DNA of 64,000 bases from Alligator mississippiensis. Its lineage: Eukaryota; Chordata; Crocodylia; Alligatoridae. Under the pieces are notes generated by a model. That model saw nothing but the letters and a program-made list of their open reading frames with translations. It did no database searches and was not told the origin of the DNA. How positions within the stretch are numbered: the first letter of the stretch is position 1; every line of letters begins with the position of its first letter. Location of the stretch: the NCBI RefSeq assembly GCF_030867095.1, contig NC_081826.1, forward strand, positions 59,302,001-59,366,000, written 5' to 3'. A program made the position numbers and the translations under genes. Below are positions 28,101 through 43,100 of this stretch, piece after piece.

Positions 28101-31100
28101 TTTAATTAAATTTTGGATTAATGATTTTCAAAGTAGCAAGTTAACAAGCACCTATCAACAAAAACAAAACAAAAAAAAAAATCACCACACAATGCTAGCT
28201 GTATGCAAGTTTAGAATAACAGATGTTAAATGCAGAGGCTCTCAACAAAGCTTCATCCTATGCGCGAAGTGGCTTTTATGGTTTTCAAAATGGTTTATTT
28301 CAAAAGAGAAGCAAATATGGCACATACCAACCAGCTTGTAAGGCCCCCTTAAGTTTATATTTGCCAATTCAATGGAATTTTCATAGCTTCTGACTCCATT
28401 CAATGCTAAAGTCCCCTTGAAGCCATTTTGGCATTGTGAAGAGTGCTGGGTAAACTGTTTTTATAGCTATGCAGGAATTCCCCTATGCCAAGAAAATCTG
28501 AGTGACAACAGTTTCACATTCCTTTCTTCTAGCCATTCCTCTTCAATGAAGAGACTTGGAGGAAAGTAAAGTAATGTTGTCATTATGATCTTTACTCCAA
28601 GAGTTTAATCTATATTAGGAAAGCTCCCACATTTCTATATCAGTACAGTTATTTTTCTCATCTAACCATGATACTGGTAAGAATGGCAAGTTTCCCCTAT
28701 ACACAGGGAAGTCAGTATTTTCCAGATGTCATTGTGGCCAATTAGGAACTAGAGTTATAGTTCCAGAAAGATTGTTCCATGGAAAATAAGAAATTAAGAA
28801 CCAGGTCTGATTCAAGAGTACCAGCAAGTATTTTACTATTGTTAAAACTGCAGGATTGGAAGGAACTTCAAGCATTACCAAGTGCACAAATGCAGGATGT
28901 GTTAATCCTAAACAGTGTTTATCCAGTATCTTTTGGAAAGCCTCCACTGAAAGATTCTACACCTTCCCTGGATAGCTTGTTCCTTTTGCTTCGTCTTACT
29001 GCTTTTACCGTAAGGAAGCTTTGCCTGAGTTGCAATCTAAAAATCAGCTTTTCACCAGTTTAAACTCATTGCTTTGTGTCCTCCTCCTTTTTATGGCAGC
29101 CTTTCAAATATTTGAAAATTGCTATGATGACCCCTCTTAATCTCCTTTTCACCAAACTAAACATTCTATCCCTGGCTGGATGATATAGGAACAAAGGATG
29201 GGAATAATCCACATGGGGAAGAGGAGAAAAGAAGTCCAGTCCCCTGCAATCACAGAATAAGTCTAGAAGGGTTTGCTTGAACATCTACTCTGGGTCATCC
29301 CACATTCCACAAAGCACCCCTTAATTCCCTCTAACTGGGTGCATCCATTTGAAATTAAGGCAACGTAAAAACTCCAGTGCAATTCACACTGGACATAACT
29401 GCTCTGAGGCACAGCGTCTATGCATGCACCTAGGACAGCAGCAATTTGAGATGGAGTAGAGCAAGCCCCTGGGTGGCTGAGCTGATCAGGTGCAATTTGT
29501 GCCCCCAGTTGCTGTCTGCAGGCGTGTTTCAGTGCAGTAAAGCATTCTGCCATAAGGTTGTCATGGACAGTACTATCTTATGGCAGAGTTGATTAGTTTA
29601 CTGCACCCTAATACTGGCACATGTGCAGACTGTGATGCTTCACTGTGGAGCCAATTAGTGCCCCCCCTGCCAAAAAAAAAACAAAACCCATGTGTAGATG
29701 TACCCATTAAGTATGACCTTTAGTTCAAAAGCCAAAGACCTCAGAAACAAGGCTTTCCATTGCCACAGGTGCTTCTTGTTAAAACCAGGCTCTGGAAAAA
29801 GTAACTAGAAACCAGAGGGATTAGGGTTTTTCCTTCCTCTACCTAGTCCCATAACCTTAAATGGAATACACTGCAGGTTCAAACCTCCTCATGTACAGCA
29901 GCAAGCCACTTTCCAGCCTACATTTTCTGTATATAACCATTCTGTTGGATGCTAACATTACCCAACTTTTCTTCTAGCTTGTGATAGAAAGGCAAAGACC
30001 TATTGAACCTCCAACCTAGCAACTCTGATACCCTTCAAGAGATTTCTGGAATCGGTTCAGTTTTACTTCATAACTGTATGGATGCATGTAAACAGAGTTT
30101 ACAAAAAGGCAAATGGGCCTTTTAGTAAGACTAGAAGTATCTTCAGAAACAGTCCTATAGCTTGGACTTGTTTGAGGCTACCACTTTAGGTTTATTTTGT
30201 AAACAGGACTGTGAAGCTTCATTTTCTGAATTACAACCCCCCCCCCCCCCCCAGTTTTGGTGGTATGCTCCAAGAGCCATATTGCAACCCTGAAAAATGA
30301 GGTTTATTAAAAAATAAGAGATTACAATAGCCAATAAAATCACAGCTGAAGTGCTGAAGTAGAGTTGGGTCCTGGAAGAGCACAGCACCATCAGCAGCAG
30401 GCTAAGCAAAGAAAGTTGGACAGGGGGCTACAGACTATTTAAAAAAACCAAAACAAAACACAACAACAACAAAAAACCACCTAGAAAACCATGAAGGACA
30501 AAAATTCATACTGAAAGAGCCATTAAGCCATGACAGTTTTCAGGTTGAAGTGTTATGACCTGCCTGAAGCTACTCATCTCACATTCTTCACCACAGACCT
30601 AGAATACCCATTTTAGGCAGCTGAGAAAATTACTCTTCCTCAATCTGCTCCATTATGGTGATACTTAGCTTGAAAGTATCAATCTTTGTTCTGCACTACA
30701 ACTGTGAATGGATTAGTTCTAACCTGAAATAATCAAATAGAGAAAGTTATTCTTCTGGTTACACAAGTAATTCTTGATGCATCCAGTCCTCAAGCTGTAA
30801 AAACATGCTGTTTTCCTTAAGCCCGACCTTTACAAGGAGACACCAGTATTTTAAAACACAATTTAGTTTTTTGTTTTGAAAGGAATCTTTTAGTTACTTT
30901 GCTCCTCATGGGTAGCTCAACTTTCAATTTCTCACTTGAACTTTGTCTTTCACCTAAAAACCCACTATTTTGGAGGCCACGGGGATTATTTTAAACTTCA
31001 ACTGCAACACCAGTTAATGCTTAACACACATGCACAGTAATATTGCTACAGTTGCCTTGCAACCAGAAGCTTGTGAAAGAACAAGATGAACTTCAACACA

Positions 31101-34100
31101 GGTCTGTAATGATCACACAAGTAACAAGGAAACAAAGCCACATGCACACAGGTATTTTGTATGTTCTATATCTGCAAACAGAGTGAAACTAGAGATAAAG
31201 TTTGGTTAGGCACGAGAACTGGAGGTAACAAAAGAAAAGTCAATAAACATAGAACAACAACAACAAAAAGAGTCAGCATTAGCACTGAAACAACTGGCCT
31301 TAAAGAGATGTATTCAACTTTCACTGGAAAAGAAGGGGAAAAAGGTGACTTAGATACAATTCCACATGAAATATTTCCTTGAAGTTACAGCAAAGTGCGT
31401 TTCCAACTAAAATGGACATTGTATGCTGCAGAAGTATGTCCAGAAATTAGTAGCTAATACTTCGTATTCCTTTTCTACTCCCCACAGCAGATGTATACGT
31501 GGGTGACAGTATTCTGCCAACTCTCATGAAGGCTTAAATCAGAAAACTGTTCTAGATAGTGTCAAAGTCTGCCCCAGATTAAATACATATCAATTCAGTA
31601 GTGTCAGTCTCCTCTGGAACAAGTGACATCTACTATATTTAGGTATGAATAGATCAAAATCCACTACAAAGTTAGACATTATGTGCAAATAATGACCGAT
31701 TACAAAACCCCTTTAGAATTTTAGATGTGGCCATTACAATTGTTCACAAGCATTTCTCCTGCTGCAGCTTTGTTGCATTGAACAACTTCAGTATAAATCA
31801 GAAGCAAACTGAAAACTAGAGTAAGGAAACTACTCAATTAAAACTTAATGCCACAAAACTATTTACAATTGGGAGACAGTGAAGATAAGATAAGCAATCC
31901 CATTCAAATCACACTCATACCACCAGTTATAAGCATTAATCATCAATTTTCCATCCTTTACCTCTTATAAAGGTTGAAGGCAGGGCTGAGATGCACCCTA
32001 TAGACCAATTCAGAAATGCATTAGGTTTTAGTAATCAGCTTATTTCTTCAGATAAGCAACAGTTTGCTTTTCAAATTCATGATGGCTTATGCATCTCTGC
32101 TTTGCCTTTAGATTAACACAAATAACCCTACTATAAAGGTGATGCTATGTTTATGATTGCTAAAGGAGAGTCTGGCTAAATTAAGTCTTGTACACTTCAT
32201 TAGAACTTATAACTGTGGTGGCATGACTGCAAGGAAGAGCATTAGAAATGTTTAGGAAGAGGTCAGCATGATGGCTCACACATTGCTGTGGCCCCAGCTA
32301 TGCTATATTACAAGCCTCTGTTTCCTAAAGATGTAATTTTGTGAGACTGTTTGATAGCCCAAGATATTTGTGCAAAGTGGAAGCCAACTTTCTCCTAAAA
32401 TGCAGGTAAATACTCGGGACTGAAGCTAACAACATAAGGTATCGGCCATTGCTTATGCAGGATTACCTTTTTCTACTTTGAATGGAAAAAAAAACAAAAA
32501 AACCCCCAAAAAACACACCCTTTGTTTCCCCCATCCCAAGTTTTTTTAGGTGGTAAAAGTAAGCGAGTGTCATGTTACAAGAGGTTTATTCTAGGGCTTT
32601 AAACAGAGATGCTCATTTGCCACGGGGTCACGCTTTTATCATATTAGCCATTCTGTCTCAAAGCCAGGATTTAGGATATGTACCATAGCCAGTTGTGGTA
32701 GCAAATTTCCTCCTCAACAGATTTTTGGTTCCAACATTGTTTCCTACTGTAGAAGCCAGCACCTAAAATCCTTCTGGGAGTGGCAGAAGGCGAGACCCAG
32801 CTGAGCCACCTTGTTATACCAACAAGGGAAAAGTTGAATTGCTCTCATTAGCATGTTGGCCCTCTGTCTCCATTCATAAGTTATTGTATTCTAGTTACTA
32901 TGCTTTCTGCCAGAAGAAAGTGTTTAATATATACAGGCATTTTAAAACTGGCTTATGCCAACAGCAGCTACATGCATCCTGTAACAGTTGCAAGTCCTAG
33001 ACATGTCCTATAATACTTTGGAAGTGCTAGGAATTTAATACAGACAACTTATATAATGGATGCAGTATCTTGATTTTAAAAATCTCTAATGTCAGTGTAA
33101 GTATAATGCAGGAGACATAGCTGTGCTGCCCATTTCTTAGATTTGCTGGAATTTCCTGACTGGCACCAATTACCTCCATTTTGTATATGGGCAGCAGTAT
33201 ATACTATTGGTTGCATGTTAAATCTCTTCCTCTAACTCTATGGATCCATCCTTGACTGCATGTAGCCAGGAAGAAAGACAGGGAAAAAAAAAAAACTAGC
33301 AAAGAAAATCCCCAAGTGAAGCTTTGTTAACAAAAACCTGTCCCGTGGCATAAGATAAGCTTCATTACTCTATCAGGGATTGATCAAACTCACAAAACTA
33401 ACCTCTTCCTTATGCCCGTACTGAAGCATAAAAAGTTTACAGTATGAATTTTACACACAAAGATTACCATTCCTTCTGCTTCCCTCCATTTCTCCAGGTT
33501 TTTTTCCTGAGGAGGTCCCAACTGTCAAAAATCATCTTGGCTGTACACCTCAAAGACCATCTACTCTACCTCCCATAGAGTGCAAGGGGAAAGAGGGTCT
33601 TGAGTCCATCCAAGCAGGAAAAGAGGCTCCATGTTTGAGGAAGTGCGGAGCACTCAAACTCATTCCAGATCAGGCACATTCAGTGACTTGCTGGATGTGA
33701 TCACCAAAGAGTCTTTGTCTTCCTGTTTGTAGTCTTCAGGGTCTATTTTTCCCCCCAGCATCTTGACTATAAAACTCTCCTCTGCCAACTTTGAGTGATC
33801 ACAGAACTGCTGACTTTAGGGATCACCCCAAAGTTGGGGTTTTACTGACCTCAAACTAGAGGTTCACCAGAATCATGGTATTTGGATCTGGACAGCTAGT
33901 AGCACATCAGGAGGAAGATTTTTTTAGAACAGAATTTCTACTTAAGGCTGTCAAAGTGCAGTAGAAATGTAGCTGTATGCAATACAGATTAAGTGTCAAC
34001 TTGAAACATTTGACAAGTGTCCAATGCAGAAGGAGGGAAGAGGCAGCACTGGAGGATCACCTGCATCTGTGCTGGTTAGCTTGAGTCTACAGAGGGTCCT

Positions 34101-37100
34101 GACATTCTTCACTGCAATTAAATTAAAATTGTTCTTTGTTATTAAGCCCCAAATTGCTAGTTGCAGAAGCAGTCCACTTGCATCGTCATTGTGTTAACTA
34201 TATTAGTTTGTATGTTATAATATTTGAGTGCCATTAGCCCCCTGTCCAAACATTAGCCAGTACAAGTTCTTGCTAAGATTTAAATATTCAGAGAAGAAAC
34301 ATGGTTTTGACTAGAGTTTATTACATTACCTATCTTTATTTGTTTGTTCTGCTTGGACACTCATTGGGATTCAACACATCCCCATCCGACCTCAGCCTTA
34401 CTGAGCTAAGTTTTCAGCTCATGTGTTTCAGAGTCCTTAAAACTAGGGGTAGATTTAAGGTCACATTAAAAAAAAAAAAAAAAAAGCATCATGCACGACT
34501 CAAGTGCGTGCAAAAGGCATTGCTTTATATGGACTAGCCTACGGAGTTCTAGCACTACTTAACATAGTTCAAGTATATGAATGCAAATACACTACTATAT
34601 AGTGACCATCACCACCACACTCTTATTTCAGAGAGACAGGTGCCAAGGAAGATGCAATATATAATAGGTACAGTAAATTCATATCTAGCCACAGTTTTGT
34701 GAAAACTGGGTTTGAGCCCTGCTGTAACCAAGTGATGAGACATGTTGCTTAGCTTATAAAATGAATGCTGCAACAGTTTAGAGGCCATGAATTAGATTTG
34801 CAATACCCCAGAGTTGGAGTGTAGTATGAGAAACCCATTAATGACTTGCCTGTTCTGGCAAAAGTTTCTAGTAAGTGCCCACACCATTTCAGAATGTAAC
34901 ATTTATTATTATACATTTTGAAATCTTGAAAAAAAAAAAAAAAAAAAAGTTAAGCAATTCTTCTCTGGAAGAGGCTGGAATGGGGAGTTGTTGCAGGAGA
35001 CTTCAGGGGACTGAATTTGGCAACCCAGGAGGGTCCTTTGTAGTTTGACGCAATTAGTGCTGTGACTCTTGAATTCAAGAGAAACCCATAAAACATTTTT
35101 TAGATAAGAGTAAGCTTGGAATGCTGTTCAAATAAAAAAAATGCAAGCTTTTAAATTGCAGATTCTTAGCCATAGCTTGTCAAACATTTAGAGCAGCTTC
35201 TACATATTTTAATCTGTATAACCTTTAAAAATAAGACTTTAAGGAAGTAAATCTGTCAGAAGTGAGAGAGATCCTAAAATGAAGATAAAAATAGTTCTAA
35301 CAGTGGATAGTCCTGAAAGAAAAAAAAAAAGAAAGAAAAGGAAACCTAGAGAGGCAGGTTAAGGTTTTATGGGCACCTTAAAGCCAGAGTTCCTTATCAC
35401 AGCAGCTTACTCTGCTATCTGTATGCAAACAGGAGCTTTCTAGTCATCCTGACCTTCCTACCCAATTTAGACAGTGATACTGGGCACTAATGTGTGTTAA
35501 ATGTCTCACTATGAGGCGTTGTTTTTTATTAAAAAAAAAAACAAAAACCCCCCCAAAAACCCCCAAACCAATAATAGTCAGTAATTTTATTATCTCAAGA
35601 GAAACAACCCCATTTGATAGACAGACACTATGTAAAAATCTATAAAGAACATGAAAATAAAAAAAAATATTTTCATGGTTTTTTTTTGTTTTTTTTTTTT
35701 TTTACACAGTTGAATGGAGGTTTAACTTAAAACATAAAAATGTTACTAGGAAGCAATTAGAGACTCTTAGTAACTCCAACAAAACAACTGTTATTTATGG
35801 AGAACACAGTGTAATAAGTGATACACTGGTATTTTAGAAACAAAAGTAAGTTGATGTACCTTCAGAGAGTCACTAATAAAAGTTCAACTGTATACATTTC
35901 TACTATACACCCTGAAACCAAGACAAGTTAAAAAATAACTAAAAAACCTGCAGTGGCCAGTATAATAAAAATGTAAATAGACCTTGGTTATATAGTTCAC
36001 TATTCTGACTAATGCACTGCCCTAGAGTAGATATTTAGCAAGAGTTCTCTGTAGTGGATTTGAAAAAAGAAAGGTATGATTCCACCTTTTGGTCATCTGA
36101 GAAATGGTTCGTGCTAGTGCTCAACAACTACCATTTGGCCTCTGATTTTCTAACAGCATACTGGCAAAGGGGCTCTTGATAAATATATTCTTTTTTGGTT
36201 GGAACAGTGACTTTAGCTTTCCATTGCAAACATCCGTAGTTAAGAAGTGCTAGTGAAAGATATGCAGTCAAGTCCATCATAAGCACTTGTACCTTACACA
36301 GCTTCCACTGAAGCTAGAAAGTGTTCACTCTTGGAAAGTCCATTCATTTGTACCTATCAGGTCTACAAGTTTCCATTACCAGAAACTTGCAGCATCTTTA
36401 GAAGTTGCTTGTTTCATTTAAAAATATTATGGCTATGACAAATTGCAATGGCTAGAAAAGATTCATGATTATAAAGTTATGCAAAACATTTAGGCTGATT
36501 CCAGGAATTATCTGTAGCCAACAAAACACTAAAGCATGCTGTTACCTTCGCTGAAAACTTAAGTTGAAAGGCAAGCACATGACTCTCGCTCTCATCTGGT
36601 CCACAGGAAGAATCATTTGACAAGTTATCACACAAGTTTCAACAGATGGAAGGGAAACTTCCTAAACGTTCATTCAAAGCCAATTCACATGTGAAATTTA
36701 ACAGCCAAACAAACTTGAATTTCAAAAAGAAGCACATTAGAATAGTCACCTTTCTGGTACACATTTGTTCACTGTATTTTTTGGAAGTTTACTTAGCCCA
36801 TAATGCCTTCCACTTGCGAAAGATCATTGCTGTGAAGTGTCAATTTGACTAACAGTAAAAGACAACTACTAACATACCAATTCTCAGGTGTAGAATTATA
36901 GGTATTGAGATAATTTTGACATGACTATTTAGGGTTTGCCCTGCCAGTGCTGGCCAAAAGACTACATCAGTTACTTTACAAAAGCACGTGCAGTACTTTC
37001 TTCAAGACAGAAGATGGGGAATAGTCAACGAGCCTTCACTATAAACCCACTCCTTTCAAAGTTTGGTTACATCTGTGTAAGGGCCTTTATACGAGTTAGA

Positions 37101-40100
37101 ACTAAAGCTTTTCTTGCAGCACTTTAAGTGCTAATTCAGCTTCTGTCCACTAGTTACCACTACACTGCCTTTCATGACAGATGGATTGGGTCTCAAGACC
37201 TTAGTTGAACCAAACAGATTCTCAAAAAAAAGCAGCAAACAAAAAAAGAACAACAAAAAAAACCCAACAAAAAACTCACTTAAGTCAAGAGAGGGAAGGA
37301 GAGTAGAAAAGAATAAGCGACTCTTAGAAGCTACTGTGGGTAATGATTGTTAAAAATACCAACTTCAATGTTTTCCAGCAACTTTGGAAATAAAAGGGAG
37401 GGCAAGAGGTCATGTCTCTCGCCCTCACTTGTCCCCAGTCACACTCATGACTTAAGCTATACATGCATGACAGACTGGACACAGCAAGTTGAATCTCTCT
37501 CCAAGAGGAGTTAGGCATGAGCAGGGATCCTGGTTTCTCCATTTAAAAAAAAAAGAAGTTGCAAATTCTCCAATATCCCCCACCCCCAAATCCACGATTA
37601 AGATGAAATACCACTTATATATAACTCCGCACCCCTGCTGCTGCCAGGCGGGCAGGGGGTGCCTTGCCAGAGTGGCACAGGGCTTACAGCAGCAAGAAGC
37701 TTCTCCATGCAGCCCCGCTCTGCTCTGCCCACTGGGTTCTGCTCGCTGGGCTGTGGAGGAACAGGGGGGAAAGAAGGGCAGTAGGGCAAGGAGCCCAAGC
37801 CCGTAGCAGGCAGCCCATCCCACACAGACATCTGGGGGGCAAGCGCCTTCCTGCCCCCTGGGACACCAGCCTCTACCCCCAGACAAGTCACCTATGGCCC
37901 CATCCCGTTCCGCACCAGGGCCCTGCGGCCGCGCATTCTGGCCCCAGGCCTCAAGCCCCATATACCACCCAGCTGGGCAACAGCCCCAGCTCAACTCCTG
38001 CCCCCCTCCCCTCAATGGGGGCCTCAATTCCTGCCCCCCAACTTACTTGTGGGAGCTGCTCTCCAGGCTGCCTGGCAGTCTTGTGCATATACATGCACAT
38101 GGTACCCCCTGCCCAACTGCCCTCTTCCCCGCCCCCCTGACATCCCCTTGCAGGCCAGAACTCTGCCAGCCTGCAGAGAGCACTTTGCAAAAGTGGAAAA
38201 ATCCACACATTTCTCCAGTAAGATAAATCCACTTCTCTCAGTTCAAAGGAAAAAAAAACTAAATTGTTTTTCTGTTTTCCCCCTGGGGAAAGCAGAAAAC
38301 CTGGATCCCTGGGCATAAGAAACCCATTATGCAGACGTAGTGAAGGTCTTCTTATATAATCAATCATCAATATCAGAAATACATAAAGCCTTGCTACTCT
38401 CCCTAAATTGGAAATTCATTGTGTACAGTATAATGGCTTTTTAGACTATAGGTAGCCAAAAGGCTATCAGAATAGCTGCTTCAATTGACCAAATCAGATC
38501 CAAGAGGCTCAAGTCTTTTGGAGTTGGATCATGCTGAATTAACTAACTCAGTTCTCAAAAGCAGGATCCTTGCCATTTTACACATGGTAGCCAAATTAAC
38601 AGCATGAAGAACACCGAGAACAGCATCCACTTAAAATATCATTTTCAGATAATAGGTTAATCGAGAGTAAACAAACAGCGAGTTAATGAACTCCAGAAGT
38701 TACATAAACCTTAGAAGGTACAAGAGAGGAGAGATGAATAGGCAGATTGTGATATGCATCAACTCCCATAAAGTGACCTAGAAACCATCAGCACAAGTAA
38801 CTCGCTTGAGAAAAATGGATGCAAAGTCAAAGACTCCTTGCTCCCTTCCCTCCCCACCCCCTACAATATTGAACAGATGATAAACCCCAAAACCAAAATT
38901 TAAGAACAACAACATGTTGCACATAAAAATTAAACAGTCCTAGAAGTGGTGGTGGGAGATAGGGCATTCATTTTTCTCCAGTTGGTTTAAACCGAGTAAT
39001 TGATAGAGCTAGATCTATGTGCATCACATAATTACACCACTTTTTTTGTATTTTTTTTTTTTTTTAAATGAGAAAAGTGTGCAACCACAGGATTTTTAGG
39101 ATGCTACCACAGGGACACACTCCCACCTCACATCACAATCTAATTTCCACTACCTCATGACTCACTCTTCTTGAAAGATATAGCAAATTGCTTGTTTGTT
39201 ACAGAGGGGCAACATATAAACAGAAAGCCACTAGGATATTTAACTATTTATAAAACGAAACTAGATGCTGCCAATAGGGCTGGGGGTGTTTAAATCTATC
39301 ATGTTCCAAGCTTCCATCAAGACACAAAACATATATAGCTGCCACGTGGCAAGGGATAATTCTATCTTTTTAAAATGTGTTTCCCTGACGCAGAGAAAGT
39401 GCTAATCAACCACTGTTAGTTAAGGAAAAAAAAAAATCCAGGAGGTACCTTACTGGGAAAGACAGCAATTCCATTCAAGGTTCTTCTACTGGCTCAGATT
39501 TTTAATTGATAATCCTCTAATTTTTCTAATGCCGTTGTTCAGATGTCTATCTTCTAAACTTAAATCAAATCTGTCTTTTATAGAATGGGTTATCCATATA
39601 TGACATTTCTAGTCCTTAAAGCATTTTAATGGTTTGACAAAATGTTTCTAGCCCCATCAGTTATAGGAGACCCAAAAAATTCAAGTGATTCCAATTGTCT
39701 CTTTCTTACACTGTACACCAGTTGCAAGTCCAATTTAATTTAACAACCAGCAAGGTCACAAGCCACTAAGCTAATACTTTACATGCCAACTCTCACAGTG
39801 AGGGTCCTCAGACTGGCATACAATCTACTTCAAAGTAAGCATTGACTTCAGGAATATCTTCCATTTGCAAATGCTAAAAACCAAACACCTACACTACTAT
39901 AAGACCTCCATGTAAACAGTCGCTGAAATTTTAATGTACGTTTCCAAGCTTCCAACAATTTCACAGCTGGAAATAAGGGTATCCCCGAAGGCCTCAGAGA
40001 AGTGAAGTCCTCCCAACCAATCACTGGCCTACAGACCGCAGTTTGAGAACAGCTGCTCCCTACTGTTTGAAGACCAGATTAACAACCAGACATTTCCACC

Positions 40101-43100
40101 ACTGGAAAGCAGGATCAATGCAAGAACCATGTGAACAACAAATTCAGAGGCCATCTTTAAAAAGCTTATTCACTGCTGTGATGAGGTTATTGCTAATGAA
40201 ACAGAACACAACTAAATGGCTATTGGGCAGTCTGTCCACACGCCACAAAACCACAACTAAGACGACAGCATCAATGGATTTTAGGGAAAATACTCCATAG
40301 GTTTGTAGAACAGCTAGTTTAATAATGGGCACCCCTCTGCACTTTCGTGCTTGAATCCGATAGTTATATATGGCACTCAGGAAGGTTTTTACATAGGACC
40401 AAGCTGTTTGCATACCCAACATGGTTAACTACAGTCACTGAATGCTCTCAAGTGGAAGAGTATGATCTGGAAAAAAAGCCCCACACATCTATAATCTAAA
40501 GCTTTCTGAATAGGTTTCTTTGATAGCCACAGAGAAAATCGAAATGAGTTGAGTTAAAGAAAAAAAGCCAAAGTTCTTCAGTTCTCTGAAGAGAGAATGA
40601 ATTGAACTTTGATAAGTTCTAGGGTCCAAAGCAGACTGATACAAGGTATACAGATATTCTGATGTACAGTTCTTACTATTTGTCTGCCTGTTAATGCTCA
40701 TAAAATTTAAGTGATCATATGAGCATCCTTGATATAAAGGCAAGGCAAGATTCTGATACCCCTGAAAATAAAAAAACGTATTAAACCCTTCTCTCACAAA
40801 TGCAAGTCAAACCTACTGACCACTCAAGTTCCAGGTCTAAAGCATCCAGACAAATTGAAAGAATATTTTATTCATTAAGATCCATTTTCCATCTCTCCCC
40901 CCTGACCACAAATCTTAAGTGACCTGATAAAAGCACAAATGATTTTTAAAATGGAAGAGACCCCCCCCCCCCAAAACCAAAAAAGTACGTTCTTAATTGA
41001 ATCTCACATGAAACCAAAGCAAGCCCAAGTTAAATACTTATCAACTTTATTACTGCTGTAGCCATGAGTCTAGCTGGGTTTTCACTTCAAATTTTGCCAT
41101 AAAATATAGCACACAATGTACTGAAGCATATGTCTTACATCCTGATGTAGGACTAGTTTGCACCCCCTTCCCCCGGGCTGGACTGAGATCTGCCTCCAGA
41201 AGTGGGGGTTAATGCAGCTGTCTCATGTCCTCAAGGGGACTCTGTACCCTGGATTTTGGTCGTGGGCCCTGTGCCTAGCTCACCCCACCCTCAAATTACT
41301 TATTCCTTTAGGAGCCCCACAGGCCTGAAAATGGCTTTGAAGGCCAGATCCAACTTGCAGGCCATGTTTGACACTTCTTCCCTATATGATCACAACCTGC
41401 AGTACTTCATGACTGTTCCAAAAACCAGAAGGAAAGGTGGATCACTTGCAAACAATCCTTTCAATCACAGTTCTTGAAACCCATACACCATAGTCACTTG
41501 AATACAGATGAAGTTGCCTCTATACCTCAATTAACATGTAGAAAAAAGCCCCTCATCTTACACGCGCACAGAAAGAAGCCACATTAAATATACTGCCCAT
41601 CTTTGAACCACTACAAAAAAAGACAGCATTTGCTCAGTAATGGAAACCAATTATGAAGTTGATTAAATGCAGTCAACACTGAGCACAACTAACACACATT
41701 GTCCATAGGGTGCAAACATGCTGATAGTAACCATTTTTGGGGTCCTTAAAGACAGAAGAAAAAAAGAGGAAGGGGGCAGGTGTTCCCTTTACAGGAAACT
41801 GGCACCAGGCCTGGAGATAGTGCAATACCAGAATAGCACCAGGAGGGCCAGACCCTGCCCTGACACACTGTCCTTGGCACCATAGATGCTTGATCCAAGC
41901 CAAAAGGCCAAGATACTGATGGGAATGTTTTGTTTTGGGTTTTTTTTCTTTTTAAAGAAATTTCTCATGTTCCAAGCCAAATCAAGTCCAAATCTAGAAG
42001 TCAGTCCAGAACCATAAGTGGCCCTACAACCAGCAAAAATCCTCCATTGCCACCAGGGGCTTCAGATATTTCCAAAGTCTTTTGGCAGGCATCCTATGTG
42101 CAGGCCCAAGCCTAGAGGCTTGGGGTTCAGGTGCCCCCAAGTTTCAGCTGCCCTCAGCCATATGGCTGCAGAAGCAAGCTAGGGAGGAGTCTTCCATTTC
42201 CATAAAGTGGGTTTTAAGCCCCAACACCTCAGCAGGTACTAAACCACACCAGAAGAGTTATGCTTAAGGAAAACTGCCTTTATGGACTCAGATACATAGT
42301 GTTCCCCTGCTGATGGGAAACTACCATTAAGGATAGGCTAGTACACCCCATCTAAATAATATAGTAGTGCTCATTGAACACATTCCCCCCACAACTTCAA
42401 CTTTTTCCAGTCATGGTGAGCCACCACACTGAATGCATTTTGACTTTACTCCCAAAGCTGAGCTGTACCTCCCCTCCCCCCAACACCTTTAAAGGTTTGA
42501 GAAACATCACCAAATGGGGCCTCAAACCATGCATCCAGAATCCCTATCAGCCCCTCTCTCATCCTGCTGCAGGCGAGTACTGTGGCCCCGCCCTCCATTA
42601 GGTGAAGCCAGACCAGGCTGCCCTATGCCTCATTTTTAGAAAAATTATTGTAAGATCTCATGACAAGAACACCTAGTTCCAGTCACGAGTGGGGGACCAA
42701 TTAGCACATGGATCCTTTTTAACCGGGGGTGGTGGTGGTGGGTGTGTTCGTGTTAATAGTGGATTGACAGTACTTAAAAAAATCACTAAAACTAAGCTGG
42801 CAGTTTCAACAGCTCATCTCAACTGCCTCTTGTATACTAGAATTCTGAAGACAAAAAAAAAAAGATTGGATATTGTAAATCACTATGCAAATAGTCAACA
42901 AAACATTAAATCAGGAGTAGATGCACATTTGTAGTATCAGGTCTAACTCAAGTCATATGCACAACATGAAAAGCTTTAGTGTGGGTTTAAAAAAAAAAAA
43001 GTGAAATTAATGCCCCCCCCCCAACTGAAAAAAAACAAACACACACACAACACAAAAGGAGTGATTTAGTTAAGGTCTCGACCTGAATCTCTCTTAAAAC

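Noticed and set aside
37452-38027. 191-aa minus-strand open frame in RDH10 intron 2
   Set aside because: Compositional by-product of the C-rich block. Frames of similar length exist on the other strand and none shows a domain or splice signals in register.
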